Below, one piece after another: positions 57,106 to 64,000 of a DNA stretch of 64,000 bases. Position 1 is the first letter of the stretch; each line of letters opens with the position of its first letter. The notes under the pieces were generated by a model. It ran no database searches, was not told where the DNA came from, and saw only the letters and a program-made list of their open reading frames with translations. The position numbers were made by a program, and so were the translations under genes. This DNA comes from CAIWHR01 sp963823215 (GTDB taxonomy: Bacteria; Pseudomonadota; Gammaproteobacteria; Burkholderiales; Casimicrobiaceae): NCBI GenBank assembly GCA_963823215.1, contig CAWGKT010000001.1:186001-250000 (forward strand), read 5' to 3'.

Positions 57106-58208
57106 GCGCCGCCGGGCCGTCCCAAGGTGCGAATCGCGCCCCCCCGGGGGGCAGCGCCGCGGCGTCAGCCGCAGGCGTGGGGGCACACCCAAGCGCCGCC
57201 GGGCCGTCCCAAGGCACAACCAGGCCGGTCGCCGAAGCTCGCGACCTGCGGCAGGTCTATTCCATATCGCGCGGCTTCATGCGCGAGCCTGCCCACCTCC
57301 ATGCGGTGGGGGGCGTCTCGTTCACGATCGAGGCCGGGCGAACGCTCGCCGTGGTCGGCGAATCGGGCTGCGGCAAGTCGACGCTGGCGCGGATCGTGGC
57401 GCTGATCGAGAAGCCCACCGCGGGCGAGTTCAGCCTCACCGGGATCGATGCGGTGCATCCGCCGCCCGCGGCGCAGGTGGGCCTGCGCAAGTCGGTGCAG
57501 ATGGTGTTCCAGAACCCCTACGGCTCGCTCAATCCGCGCAAGAAGGTCGGCGCCATTCTCGAGGCGCCGCTCGCGATCAGCACCGAGCTTGGGCCCGCCG
57601 AACAGGCCGATCTGGCGCGCGCGATGCTGGCCAAGGTCGGGCTGCGGCCCGAGCACTACGCGCGCTATCCGCATATGTTCTCGGGCGGCCAGCGGCAGCG
57701 CATCGCCATCGCCCGGGCGCTGATGCTCAATCCCGCGCTCGTGGTGGCGGACGAGCCGGTGTCGGCGCTGGACGTCTCTGTCCAGGCGCAGGTGCTGAAT
57801 CTGCTCGCCGACCTGCAGGGCGAACTGGGGCTCGCCTATCTCTTCATCTCGCACGACCTGGGCGTCGTGCGGCACATCGCCCACGAAGTCCTGGTGATGT
57901 ACCTCGGGATCGCCATGGAACAGGGACCCAAGGAGCGGATCTTCTCGCGACCGCTGCATCCGTACACCCAGGCGCTGCTGGCGTCGACCCCGGGCATGGC
58001 CGGGATCGCTCGCTCCCAGCGCATTGTGCTGAAAGGCGAACGACCCTCGCCGCTGGACCCCCCGCCGGGATGCGTCTTCTCGACCCGCTGCGCGCATGCG
58101 ATCGATCGCTGCCGGACCGAGCGCCCGGCCCCCCGTCTGCTCGACGGACGGCAGGTGGCCTGCCATCTCGCCGACCAGTTGGGCAATCTAGCTCAATCCG
58201 GTTCATAA
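57102..58208 (+). CDS. dppF: Dipeptide ABC transporter ATPase DppF, with repeat-derived N-terminus
   Basis: A 368-residue ATPase partner of DppD. Walker A is GESGCGKSTLARIVAL, signature MFSGGQRQRIAIARAL, Walker B LVVADEPVSALDVSVQ and the C-terminal CVFSTRCAHAIDRCRTE cysteine set. Residues 1-46 (SAAGPSQG twice, GGSAAASAAG) are not conserved in DppF and are encoded by a dispersed palindromic repeat; the conserved part begins near VAEARDLRQVYSI. The real start may lie further in, but no good start with a ribosome site is evident, and translation is coupled to dppD by ATGA. Confidence 0.93.
   Translation: MSAAGPSQGANRAPPGGSAAASAAGVGAHPSAAGPSQGTTRPVAEARDLRQVYSISRGFMREPAHLHAVGGVSFTIEAGRTLAVVGESGCGKSTLARIVALIEKPTAGEFSLTGIDAVHPPPAAQVGLRKSVQMVFQNPYGSLNPRKKVGAILEAPLAISTELGPAEQADLARAMLAKVGLRPEHYARYPHMFSGGQRQRIAIARALMLNPALVVADEPVSALDVSVQAQVLNLLADLQGELGLAYLFISHDLGVVRHIAHEVLVMYLGIAMEQGPKERIFSRPLHPYTQALLASTPGMAGIARSQRIVLKGERPSPLDPPPGCVFSTRCAHAIDRCRTERPAPRLLDGRQVACHLADQLGNLAQSGS
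57105..57214. repeat. Dispersed GC palindromic repeat inside dppF, copy 2
   Basis: The 23-base unit beginning AGCGCCGCCGGGCCG occurs at 57105-57127 and 57192-57214, bracketing the palindrome CCCCCCGGGGGGCAGCG (57140-57156) seen also at 31998-32014. The reading frame runs through it. Confidence 0.7.
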
Positions 58209-58272
58209 TATTGCCCCGTAACCGCTATCCCCTGCTGCGCTCCGCGCGGCATCATCCACAGGAGGCAGATTC

Positions 58273-59901
58273 ATGACGAAGTCCCGTCTCACCCAATGGC
58301 GGCCCGGTACGCGGCGCGCCCTCATCACCGCGCTGGCGCTACCGGCGCTACTGGCAACCGCCACCCTTTCCGCGAAGACCCTGGTGTACTGCTCCGAGGG
58401 CAGCCCGGAGAACTTCTATCCCGGCATCAACACCACGGGCACGTCGTTCGATGCCAACAGCCAGATCTATAGCCGCATCGTCGACTTCGAGCGCGGCGGC
58501 ACGGCGGTCGTCCCGGGCCTCGCCGAGCGCTGGGATATCTCTCCGGACGGGAAGGTCTACACGTTCCACCTGCGCAAGGGCGTCAAGTGGCACAACCACC
58601 GCGACTGGAAGCCCACGCGCGACTTCAACGCCGACGACATGATCTTCGCGATCGAACGGCAGTGGAAGGAATCCAATCCGTACTTCAAGGTGACGAGCCC
58701 GAATCACTCGTACTTCATGGACATGGGCATGCCCAAGTTGATCAAGTCGGTGGACCGGGTCGACGATTACACGGTCCGGATCACGCTCGAGAAGCCCGAG
58801 GCGCCCTTCCTGTCGAACCTGGCGATGGAATACGCCGGCGTGCAATCCAAGGAATACGCGGATGCGATGCTCAAGGCCGGGACGCCGGAGAAGATCGACC
58901 AGGAGCCCATCGGCACTGGCCCGTTCTATCTGGTCCGGTACATCAAGGACGCCATCATCCGCTACAAGGCTTTCCCGCAATACTATGGCGGCAAGGCCAA
59001 GATCGACGATCTGATCTTCTCGATCACGACCGACGCGTCGGTGCGCTGGGCGAAGCTGCAAAAGGGTGAATGCCACGTGATGCCGTACCCCAACCCCGCC
59101 GACCTCGACGCGATCCGCAAGGACAAGAATGTCGTCGTGCTGGAGCAGCCGGGATTGAACGTCGGCTACCTCGCCTACAACACGACCAAGAAGCCGTTCG
59201 ACGACGTGCGCGTGCGCAAGGCGATGAACATGGCGATCGACAAGAAGGCCATCATCGACGCGGTGTACCTCACGACGGGCGTGGCGGCGAAGAATCCGAT
59301 CCCGCCGACCCAATGGTCGTATAACAACGCGATCAAGGACGATCCGTTCGATCCGGTTGCCGCCAAGAAGCTGCTGGCCGACGCGGGCCATCCGAACGGC
59401 TTTACGACCGACCTGTGGGCGATGCCCGTGCAACGCCCGTACAACCCCAATGCGCGTCGCATCGCCGAGCTGATGCAGGCCGATCTTGCGAAGGTGGGCG
59501 TCAAGGCCGAAATCAAGAGCTTCGAGTGGGGCGAATACCGGAAGCGCATGCAGGCCGGCGAGCATCAGATGGGCATGCTGGGCTGGACGGGCGACAACGG
59601 CGATCCGGACAACTTCCTCGCCACGCTGCTCGGTTGCGATGCCGCCAAGTCCGGCGGCAGCAATGTCGCCAAATTCTGTTTCCAGCCCTACGAGGATCTG
59701 ATCCTGAAGGCGAAGACGATCTCCGACCAGAAGCAGCGCACCGACCTCTACATGAAGGCGCAGGTGATCTTCAAGGAACAGGCGCCGTGGTTCACCATTG
59801 CGCATGCCGTGCAACTGAAGCCGGTGCGCAAGGAAGTGATCGACTTCAAGCTCTCCCCGTTCGGCCGGCACACGTTCTACGGCGTCGACATCAAGGAGTA
59901 G
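58273..59901 (+). CDS. dppA: Dipeptide-binding periplasmic protein DppA
   Basis: A 542-residue extracytoplasmic solute-binding protein (family 5). The signal peptide is about residues 1-34 (RRALITALALPALLATATLS). TLVYCSEGSPENFYPGINTT, YTFHLRKGVKWHNHRDWKPT, the disulfide-type GLNVGYLAYNTTKKPFDDVR and GWTGDNGDPDNFLATLLGCD are DppA blocks. ATG follows CACAGGAGGCAG, a strong ribosome site. Last gene of the operon, which is unusual as E. coli has dppA first. Confidence 0.95.
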   Translation: MTKSRLTQWRPGTRRALITALALPALLATATLSAKTLVYCSEGSPENFYPGINTTGTSFDANSQIYSRIVDFERGGTAVVPGLAERWDISPDGKVYTFHLRKGVKWHNHRDWKPTRDFNADDMIFAIERQWKESNPYFKVTSPNHSYFMDMGMPKLIKSVDRVDDYTVRITLEKPEAPFLSNLAMEYAGVQSKEYADAMLKAGTPEKIDQEPIGTGPFYLVRYIKDAIIRYKAFPQYYGGKAKIDDLIFSITTDASVRWAKLQKGECHVMPYPNPADLDAIRKDKNVVVLEQPGLNVGYLAYNTTKKPFDDVRVRKAMNMAIDKKAIIDAVYLTTGVAAKNPIPPTQWSYNNAIKDDPFDPVAAKKLLADAGHPNGFTTDLWAMPVQRPYNPNARRIAELMQADLAKVGVKAEIKSFEWGEYRKRMQAGEHQMGMLGWTGDNGDPDNFLATLLGCDAAKSGGSNVAKFCFQPYEDLILKAKTISDQKQRTDLYMKAQVIFKEQAPWFTIAHAVQLKPVRKEVIDFKLSPFGRHTFYGVDIKE

Positions 59902-59980
59902 CGCTTGCTCCGGAGCCGCGGGAAAAGCGGGGTCAGCCTCGACTTCTCGCCCGCGGACCCGTTGGCGTGAACGCTGGACC

Positions 59981-60016
59981 GAGGCCCCGCGAGCCGGACA
60001 CGACTCGCGGGGCCTC
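59981..60016. terminator. Perfect 13-base hairpin between convergent genes
   Basis: GAGGCCCCGCGAG and CTCGCGGGGCCTC form a perfect stem around a 10-base loop, 80 bases after dppA and 20 bases after rlmB on the other strand. There is no T-run, so it may act in both directions as a weak terminator. Confidence 0.65.
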
Positions 60017-60036
60017 GCTGCTTCGGCTGCCCCCGC

Positions 60037-60777
60037 TCAACCGGCGGCCTGGCGGGTCCGCCGCGATGCATACAGGCAGATGCCGCTCGCCACCGCGACG
60101 TTGAGGCTCCCGACCGTGCCCATGAGCGGAATGCCGATGATCCGGTCGCAATGTTCGCGCGTCAGCCGTCGCAAGCCGGCGCCTTCGGCCCCGAGGACCC
60201 ACGCGACCGGACCGGAGACATCCGCCGCGAACAGGCTCTCGCCGCCCGCATCCGCCCCGAGGATCCATACGCCTTTGGCCTTGAGGTCGCGCAGCGCCCG
60301 CGCGAGATTGGTGACCGTGATGACCGGAACCGTGTCGGCAGCGCCGCTTGCCGCCTTCGCGGCCGTGGCATTGAGGCCCACCGCGCGGTCCTTGGGCACG
60401 ACCACCGCGTGCGCGCCGAATGCGTCGGCATTGCGCAGGCATGCGCCAAGGTTGTGCGGATCGGTGACGCCGTCGAGCACCAGCAGCAGCGCCGGTTCCG
60501 CCAGTGTATCGAGCACGTCGTCGAGCGTGACGTGCGGCATCGAGGCGTCGACGAGCGCAACCACACCCTGATGCCGGTCGGTGCCGGCGAGCTGCGTCAG
60601 CCGCTCGTCGTCACAGGCGTGCATCGGACAGCCTGCGCCTTCGGCCAGGGCCACGAGCTCGCGCATGCGCGCATCGCGCCGCGCCGCCGCAAGATGGATC
60701 GCTCGCACGGACGCCGGCCGCTGCCGCAGTCGGGCGGTCACGGCGTGGAAGCCGAAAAGCGAACGGGTTGCGGGCAT
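60037..60777 (-). CDS. rlmB: 23S rRNA 2'-O-ribose methyltransferase RlmB
   Basis: Methylates 2'-O of G2251 in 23S rRNA (E. coli numbering). The 246-residue SPOUT protein begins MPATRSLFGFHAVTARLRQR and has motifs DGVTDPHNLGACLRNADAFG, VLGAEGAGLRRLTREHCD and IPLMGTVGSLNVAVASGICL. The ATG at 60777 aligns with the family. It is divergent from marC, 97 bases away. Confidence 0.94.
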   Translation of the reverse strand: MPATRSLFGFHAVTARLRQRPASVRAIHLAAARRDARMRELVALAEGAGCPMHACDDERLTQLAGTDRHQGVVALVDASMPHVTLDDVLDTLAEPALLLVLDGVTDPHNLGACLRNADAFGAHAVVVPKDRAVGLNATAAKAASGAADTVPVITVTNLARALRDLKAKGVWILGADAGGESLFAADVSGPVAWVLGAEGAGLRRLTREHCDRIIGIPLMGTVGSLNVAVASGICLYASRRTRQAAG

Positions 60778-60874
60778 GGACTCGGACGCTGCGTTCTGCC
60801 GATCGCGGCTGCACGGGCATGCTAGTGTAGCGTAGCCGTCGCACGCCATTTGCCGGGAGACAACGGGACCGCAC

Positions 60875-61549
60875 ATGACCGGAGATCTGCGCCACCTCGT
60901 CGAAGGCCTCTTGCTGGTAATTGCTGCGCTGCTGCCGATCGTCAACCCGTTTGGCGGCGCGCCGGTGTTCCTCGCCATGACCGCCGACTGCACCGCGGCG
61001 CTGCGCGCGACCCTTGCGCAGAAGATTGCGGTCAACGCCTTCATCCTGCTGCTGGCGTCCCTGTTCGTCGGCACATACGTCCTGGAGTTCTTCGGGCTGT
61101 CCGTGCCGATCGTGCAGGTCGCGGGCGGCATTGTCGTGTGCGTCAACGCGTGGGAACTGCTGCGTGCCGAGACCGCAGCGCCGATCATCCCTGCCTCGGC
61201 GCCAGCCGCCGCGGAGATCGCCACCCGGGCGTTCTACCCCCTCACCCTGCCGCTCACCGTCGGACCCGGCACGATCTCCGTCGCCATCACGATCGGTGCG
61301 CACCACCCGCAAAGCGTGCGCTCGCTGGTCGTGCACGGCACCGCTGATGTGATCGGAGCGGCGCTGATCGCCGCGACGGTGTTCGTCTGCTACCGCTACG
61401 CCGACCGGATGCTGCGCGTGCTCGGCGAAACCGGAACCAGTGTGCTGATCCGGCTCTCCGCGTTCATCCTGCTTTGCATCGGCGTGCAGATCTTCTGGAC
61501 GGGTGCATCCGCGCTGCTCGCGACGCTTCTCGTGCCGGTGTTGCGTTGA
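60875..61549 (+). CDS. MarC-family integral membrane protein
   Basis: A 224-residue protein with about six hydrophobic helices (LLLVIAALLPIVNPFGGAPV, IAVNAFILLLASLFVGTYVL, IVQVAGGIVVCVNAW, AFYPLTLPLTVGPGTISVAI, ADVIGAALIAATVFVCYRYA, IRLSAFILLCIGVQIFW). The NPFG and PLTVGPGTIS motifs define MarC. The family was once thought to be involved in multiple antibiotic resistance; its function is unknown. Confidence 0.92.
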   Translation: MTGDLRHLVEGLLLVIAALLPIVNPFGGAPVFLAMTADCTAALRATLAQKIAVNAFILLLASLFVGTYVLEFFGLSVPIVQVAGGIVVCVNAWELLRAETAAPIIPASAPAAAEIATRAFYPLTLPLTVGPGTISVAITIGAHHPQSVRSLVVHGTADVIGAALIAATVFVCYRYADRMLRVLGETGTSVLIRLSAFILLCIGVQIFWTGASALLATLLVPVLR

Positions 61550-61585
61550 GCGCCCATCGGCAATGGCGCAAGGCCACTTTCCGCA

Positions 61586-61615
61586 TTGGCGACAGGCACC
61601 CAGATCGGCTATAAT
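61586..61615 (+). promoter_or_regulatory. Promoter of tRNA-Thr
   Basis: A perfect -10 hexamer TATAAT at 61610-61615, preceded by TTGGCG at 61586 with an 18-base spacer. It lies 60 bases upstream of the tRNA. Confidence 0.65.
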
Positions 61616-61675
61616 TTTCCGCTTGCCCGGGTGAGTACCAAAGCTATCCCGCGCAACGCGCCTTTCAAGGTAAAT

Positions 61676-61751
61676 GCCGGTGTAGCTCAGTTGGTAGAGC
61701 AGCGCATTCGTAATGCGAAGGTCGAGGGTTCGACTCCTTCCACCGGCACCA
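61676..61751 (+). tRNA. tRNA-Thr (CGT anticodon)
   Basis: A 76-base cloverleaf: acceptor GCCGGTG pairs with CACCGGC, D arm GCTCAGTTGGTAGAGC, anticodon stem GCGCATTCGTAATGCG region with CGT, T arm GGGTTCGACTCC and CCA encoded. Confidence 0.95.
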
Positions 61752-62250
61752 TAAAAACAAAGACTTAAGGTGGCATCGGGTGATGGCACCGAGCCACGAG
61801 TGCGCAGGATGTGCAAATCGCAACGCCCAGCTGGTCGCGTGATTGCGGCCACGCTCCTACGCAACACGCGCGGCGCGGTGGCATAGGCAACGTCCCATGC
61901 CGAGCTGCGATCGCGTCTCCTGCGCTGATTCGAGGCCGTCAGCGTCAATGCTTCCCACCGCTCGACGGTAGCAGCTCCACCAGCGCATCGAACCGCGCGC
62001 GCACGGCGCGCGAATCATCAGTAAACGTCGCCCGCGTCGCCATCGCTGCGGCTATGCTCGCCAAAACCCGCCGGCCCGCCGACGATGCGTTCCAACGCGG
62101 CGATCCCGGGGTCGGATGTGCGGGCGTTACCTGATCCTCCGAATGTCGCGACCGTGGAAGCATGTGGCTCGCAAGAGGTCGCCACCAACTCCAACTTCCC
62201 CATTTCCACAACGCGCTCCCGTCATGGCCAGCCACGACTAGAATGGCGGA
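61752..62250. other. Gene-free region after tRNA-Thr
   Basis: About 500 bases with no frame I trust. A leftward frame ending near 61945 (SIAAAMATRATFTDDSRAVR, then LVELLPSSGG) could be a decayed gene end but I recognise no family. No terminator with a T-run is evident. Confidence 0.45.
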
Positions 62251-62961
62251 ATGCCGGTATGCCCCAACTGCCGTGACCCGATGGCGCCGCTTATGCTGGA
62301 GGCCTTCGGCACGCTGCGCCCGATCGAGATCACAGCCTGCGCTCCGTGCAACCTGTTCTGGTTCGACAAGGCGGAGAGTATCCGCCTCAAGCCCAAGGCG
62401 GTGCTGGAATTGTTCCAGTACATCGGCAAGGCGGGAACCGCGCGCAAGCCGCTCGCGACGACGTTCAACTGCCCCATATGTGCCGCGGCCCTCGACTTGA
62501 CCCAGGACTTGCAGCGCACCACCCGCTTCACCTATTGGCGCTGTCGCAACGATCACGGACGGCTCACCACGTTCCACCAATTCCTGCGCGAGAAAAACTT
62601 CATCCGCGCGCCCTCGCCGGCCGAGCTCGCCAAGCTGCGTGCCACGGTGCGCCAGATCGCCTGCTCGCAATGCGGCGCGCCCGTCGATCTCGCCAACGAC
62701 AGTGCGTGCAAGCATTGCGGCGCGGCCGTGACCCTGATCGATCCGGAGGGCGTGGCGACAGCGCTGCGCGAACTTGCCGCCGGCGCGTCCTCGCGGGCGC
62801 CATCGGATGCGGAAGCGATGCGCACGACGTTGAGCGATGCGCAGATCAACGCGATCTTCGACGTCGAGCGCATGCGCCAGAGCGAAGGCGGCGGCGATCT
62901 CGTGGCGATCGGTGCATCGGCAATCGGCGGTTTGCTCGCGGGCCTGCTGCGGTCGCGCTGA
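62251..62961 (+). CDS. Zinc-ribbon protein
   Basis: A 236-residue protein with three likely zinc-binding ribbons. Paired cysteines occur in CPNCRDPM and CAPCNLFWFD, in CPICAAALDL and CRNDHG, and in CSQCGAPVD and CKHCGAAVT. The LFWFDKAESIRLKP block resembles TFIIB-type zinc ribbons in proteins of unknown function. The C-terminus has a short glycine-rich hydrophobic segment (AIGASAIGGLLAGLL) that could attach it to the membrane. It is 13 bases upstream of the phosphotransferase gene, so they may share a transcript. Confidence 0.85.
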   Translation: MPVCPNCRDPMAPLMLEAFGTLRPIEITACAPCNLFWFDKAESIRLKPKAVLELFQYIGKAGTARKPLATTFNCPICAAALDLTQDLQRTTRFTYWRCRNDHGRLTTFHQFLREKNFIRAPSPAELAKLRATVRQIACSQCGAPVDLANDSACKHCGAAVTLIDPEGVATALRELAAGASSRAPSDAEAMRTTLSDAQINAIFDVERMRQSEGGGDLVAIGASAIGGLLAGLLRSR

Positions 62962-62974
62962 CCCTGCACAAGGA

Positions 62975-63877
62975 ATGACGGCCCTCGATCTCGAAGCACG
63001 AATCGCCGCGTTGCCGTACTGGCGCGGCAAGGTGAAGCTCGAACCGTTGCACGGAGGTCTATCCAACACGGCGTTCGTCGTCGATGACGGGAGCGAACGC
63101 TATGTCGCGCGTTGCGGCGGCGATATTCCGGCCCACCACGTGTTCCGCGATCGCGAACGGGCGACGAGCGTTGCTGCCCATGCAGCTGGCCTGTCGCCCG
63201 AAGTGGTCTATGCGGAGCCGGGCATCATGGTCATTCGCCATATCGATGGCAGGACACTCGCGGAACCGGATCTGCGCGCGAACATCGAGCGCATCGTCCC
63301 GCTCCTTGCACTATGCCACGGCGGACTGGCGCGCCACCTCGTGGGCCCGGCGAACACGTTCTGGGTCTTTCATGTCGTCCGTGACTATGCGCGGACGCTG
63401 CACGCCGCCCGCGGCGGCAACAACGGCGATCTGTCGCGCTATGTGACGCTTGCGGACGCACTTGAGGCACAGCAGATGCCGCTGCCCATCGTCTTCGGCC
63501 ACCACGACCTGCTCTCCGGCAATTTCCTCGACGACGGCAAACGCCTTTGGCTGATCGACTGGGAATACGGCGGCTTCGGCACCGCGATGTTCGACCTCGC
63601 GAACCTCGCCGCCAATGGGAGCTTCTCTCTTTCCGATGAGCGACTGCTGCTCGAAACCTATTTCGGGCAATCCGCAAGCGACGTGATGCAGCGGGCGTTT
63701 GATGCGATGAAGGTGGCAAGCGCGTTGCGCGAGGCCATGTGGGCGATGGTCTCCGCGATTCATCCCGCGGTGCCCGGTGCAGACTATCGGGCGCACGCCA
63801 CCGATTACCTGTCGCGCACCGAGGCAGCGCTGTTGCGCTACGCCGAAAGGTACGGAAGTCCTGTGGCCTCGTCCTGA
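62975..63877 (+). CDS. Choline-kinase-like phosphotransferase
   Basis: A 300-residue aminoglycoside/choline kinase family protein. The ATP-binding loop is LHGGLSNTAFVVDDGSERYV, Brenner's catalytic box IVFGHHDLLSGNFLDDGK and the Mg-binding aspartate WLIDWEYGGFGTAMFDLAN. The DWEYGG pattern favours choline or ethanolamine kinase over aminoglycoside kinases. ATG 62975 is immediately preceded by AAGGA, too close for a normal ribosome site, so the start is not certain. The substrate cannot be decided. Confidence 0.88.
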   Translation: MTALDLEARIAALPYWRGKVKLEPLHGGLSNTAFVVDDGSERYVARCGGDIPAHHVFRDRERATSVAAHAAGLSPEVVYAEPGIMVIRHIDGRTLAEPDLRANIERIVPLLALCHGGLARHLVGPANTFWVFHVVRDYARTLHAARGGNNGDLSRYVTLADALEAQQMPLPIVFGHHDLLSGNFLDDGKRLWLIDWEYGGFGTAMFDLANLAANGSFSLSDERLLLETYFGQSASDVMQRAFDAMKVASALREAMWAMVSAIHPAVPGADYRAHATDYLSRTEAALLRYAERYGSPVASS

Positions 63878-64000
63878 CCCACGGCCTTTCCACTCGCGTC
63901 AACATCGCCCGCCTTTGCTGATGCTGGCCCTCATGCAGCAACTGCACCGGAAAACCCCGCCGTTACGCAGGACTTCCTCGACGCAAGCCCCGGGGGAGAC
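63878..64000. other. Window end, no gene assigned
   Basis: A short ORF beginning MLALMQQLHRKT at 63922 runs off the right end, but I see no ribosome site or family signature for it. A gene start here can be neither confirmed nor excluded. Confidence 0.4.

Overview
The window is high-GC, gene-dense chromosomal DNA from a Gram-negative bacterium, almost certainly a betaproteobacterium. Pointers are the blocks pyrG-kdsA-eno-ftsB and smc-zipA-ligA-galU-oxyR, ribF-ileS, a ppsA/ppsR pair, the Anbu/alpha-E/ATP-grasp/transglutaminase operon, a LexA-DnaQ/Cho pair and Burkholderiales-type GC palindromic repeats. The genus cannot be read from the sequence.

Layout. 0-12 kb: ribF-ileS (ileS runs off the left edge), a DUF1330 gene, a J-like small protein, an aldo/keto reductase, a molybdopterin oxidoreductase, a divergent LexA-like repressor and DnaQ-GIY-YIG nuclease sharing GAACN4GTTC boxes, an M20 dipeptidase and a BatA-like VWA membrane protein. 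12-19.4 kb is the accessory part: small membrane and hypothetical proteins, then an 1159-residue glycine-rich surface protein with a C-terminal IPTL sorting signal, ending at a tRNA-Glu/tRNA-Ala pair. A near copy of the tRNA-Glu 3' end lies 4.4 kb away at the far side of the big gene, which looks like an attachment-site duplication.

19.6-29.5 kb: an SDR, a YgfX-like protein, PEP synthase (ppsA) with its regulator ppsR a few genes away, an XRE regulator, the ABC-F protein YbiT, a PHP phosphoesterase, a ribokinase and a SpoU methyltransferase. 29.4-41.7 kb is one long leftward block: the Anbu operon, then gltX, pyrG, kdsA, eno and ftsB. 41.9-53.9 kb: tRNA-Val, a haloacid dehalogenase, an SDR, then leftward smc, zipA, ligA, galU and oxyR, with an M20D amidohydrolase beyond. 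54.1-59.9 kb is a complete dipeptide ABC transporter operon (B-C-D-F-A). 60-64 kb: rlmB, marC, tRNA-Thr, a zinc-ribbon protein and a choline-kinase-like phosphotransferase.

Three conserved genes (ppsA, eno, oxyR) each carry one extra base that breaks the frame. Because eno is normally indispensable, and all three errors are of the same kind, sequence error is the simplest explanation. The most interesting candidates are the SOS-like divergent repair pair, the Anbu peptide-tagging-like operon, and the tRNA-bounded segment carrying the IPTL surface protein.
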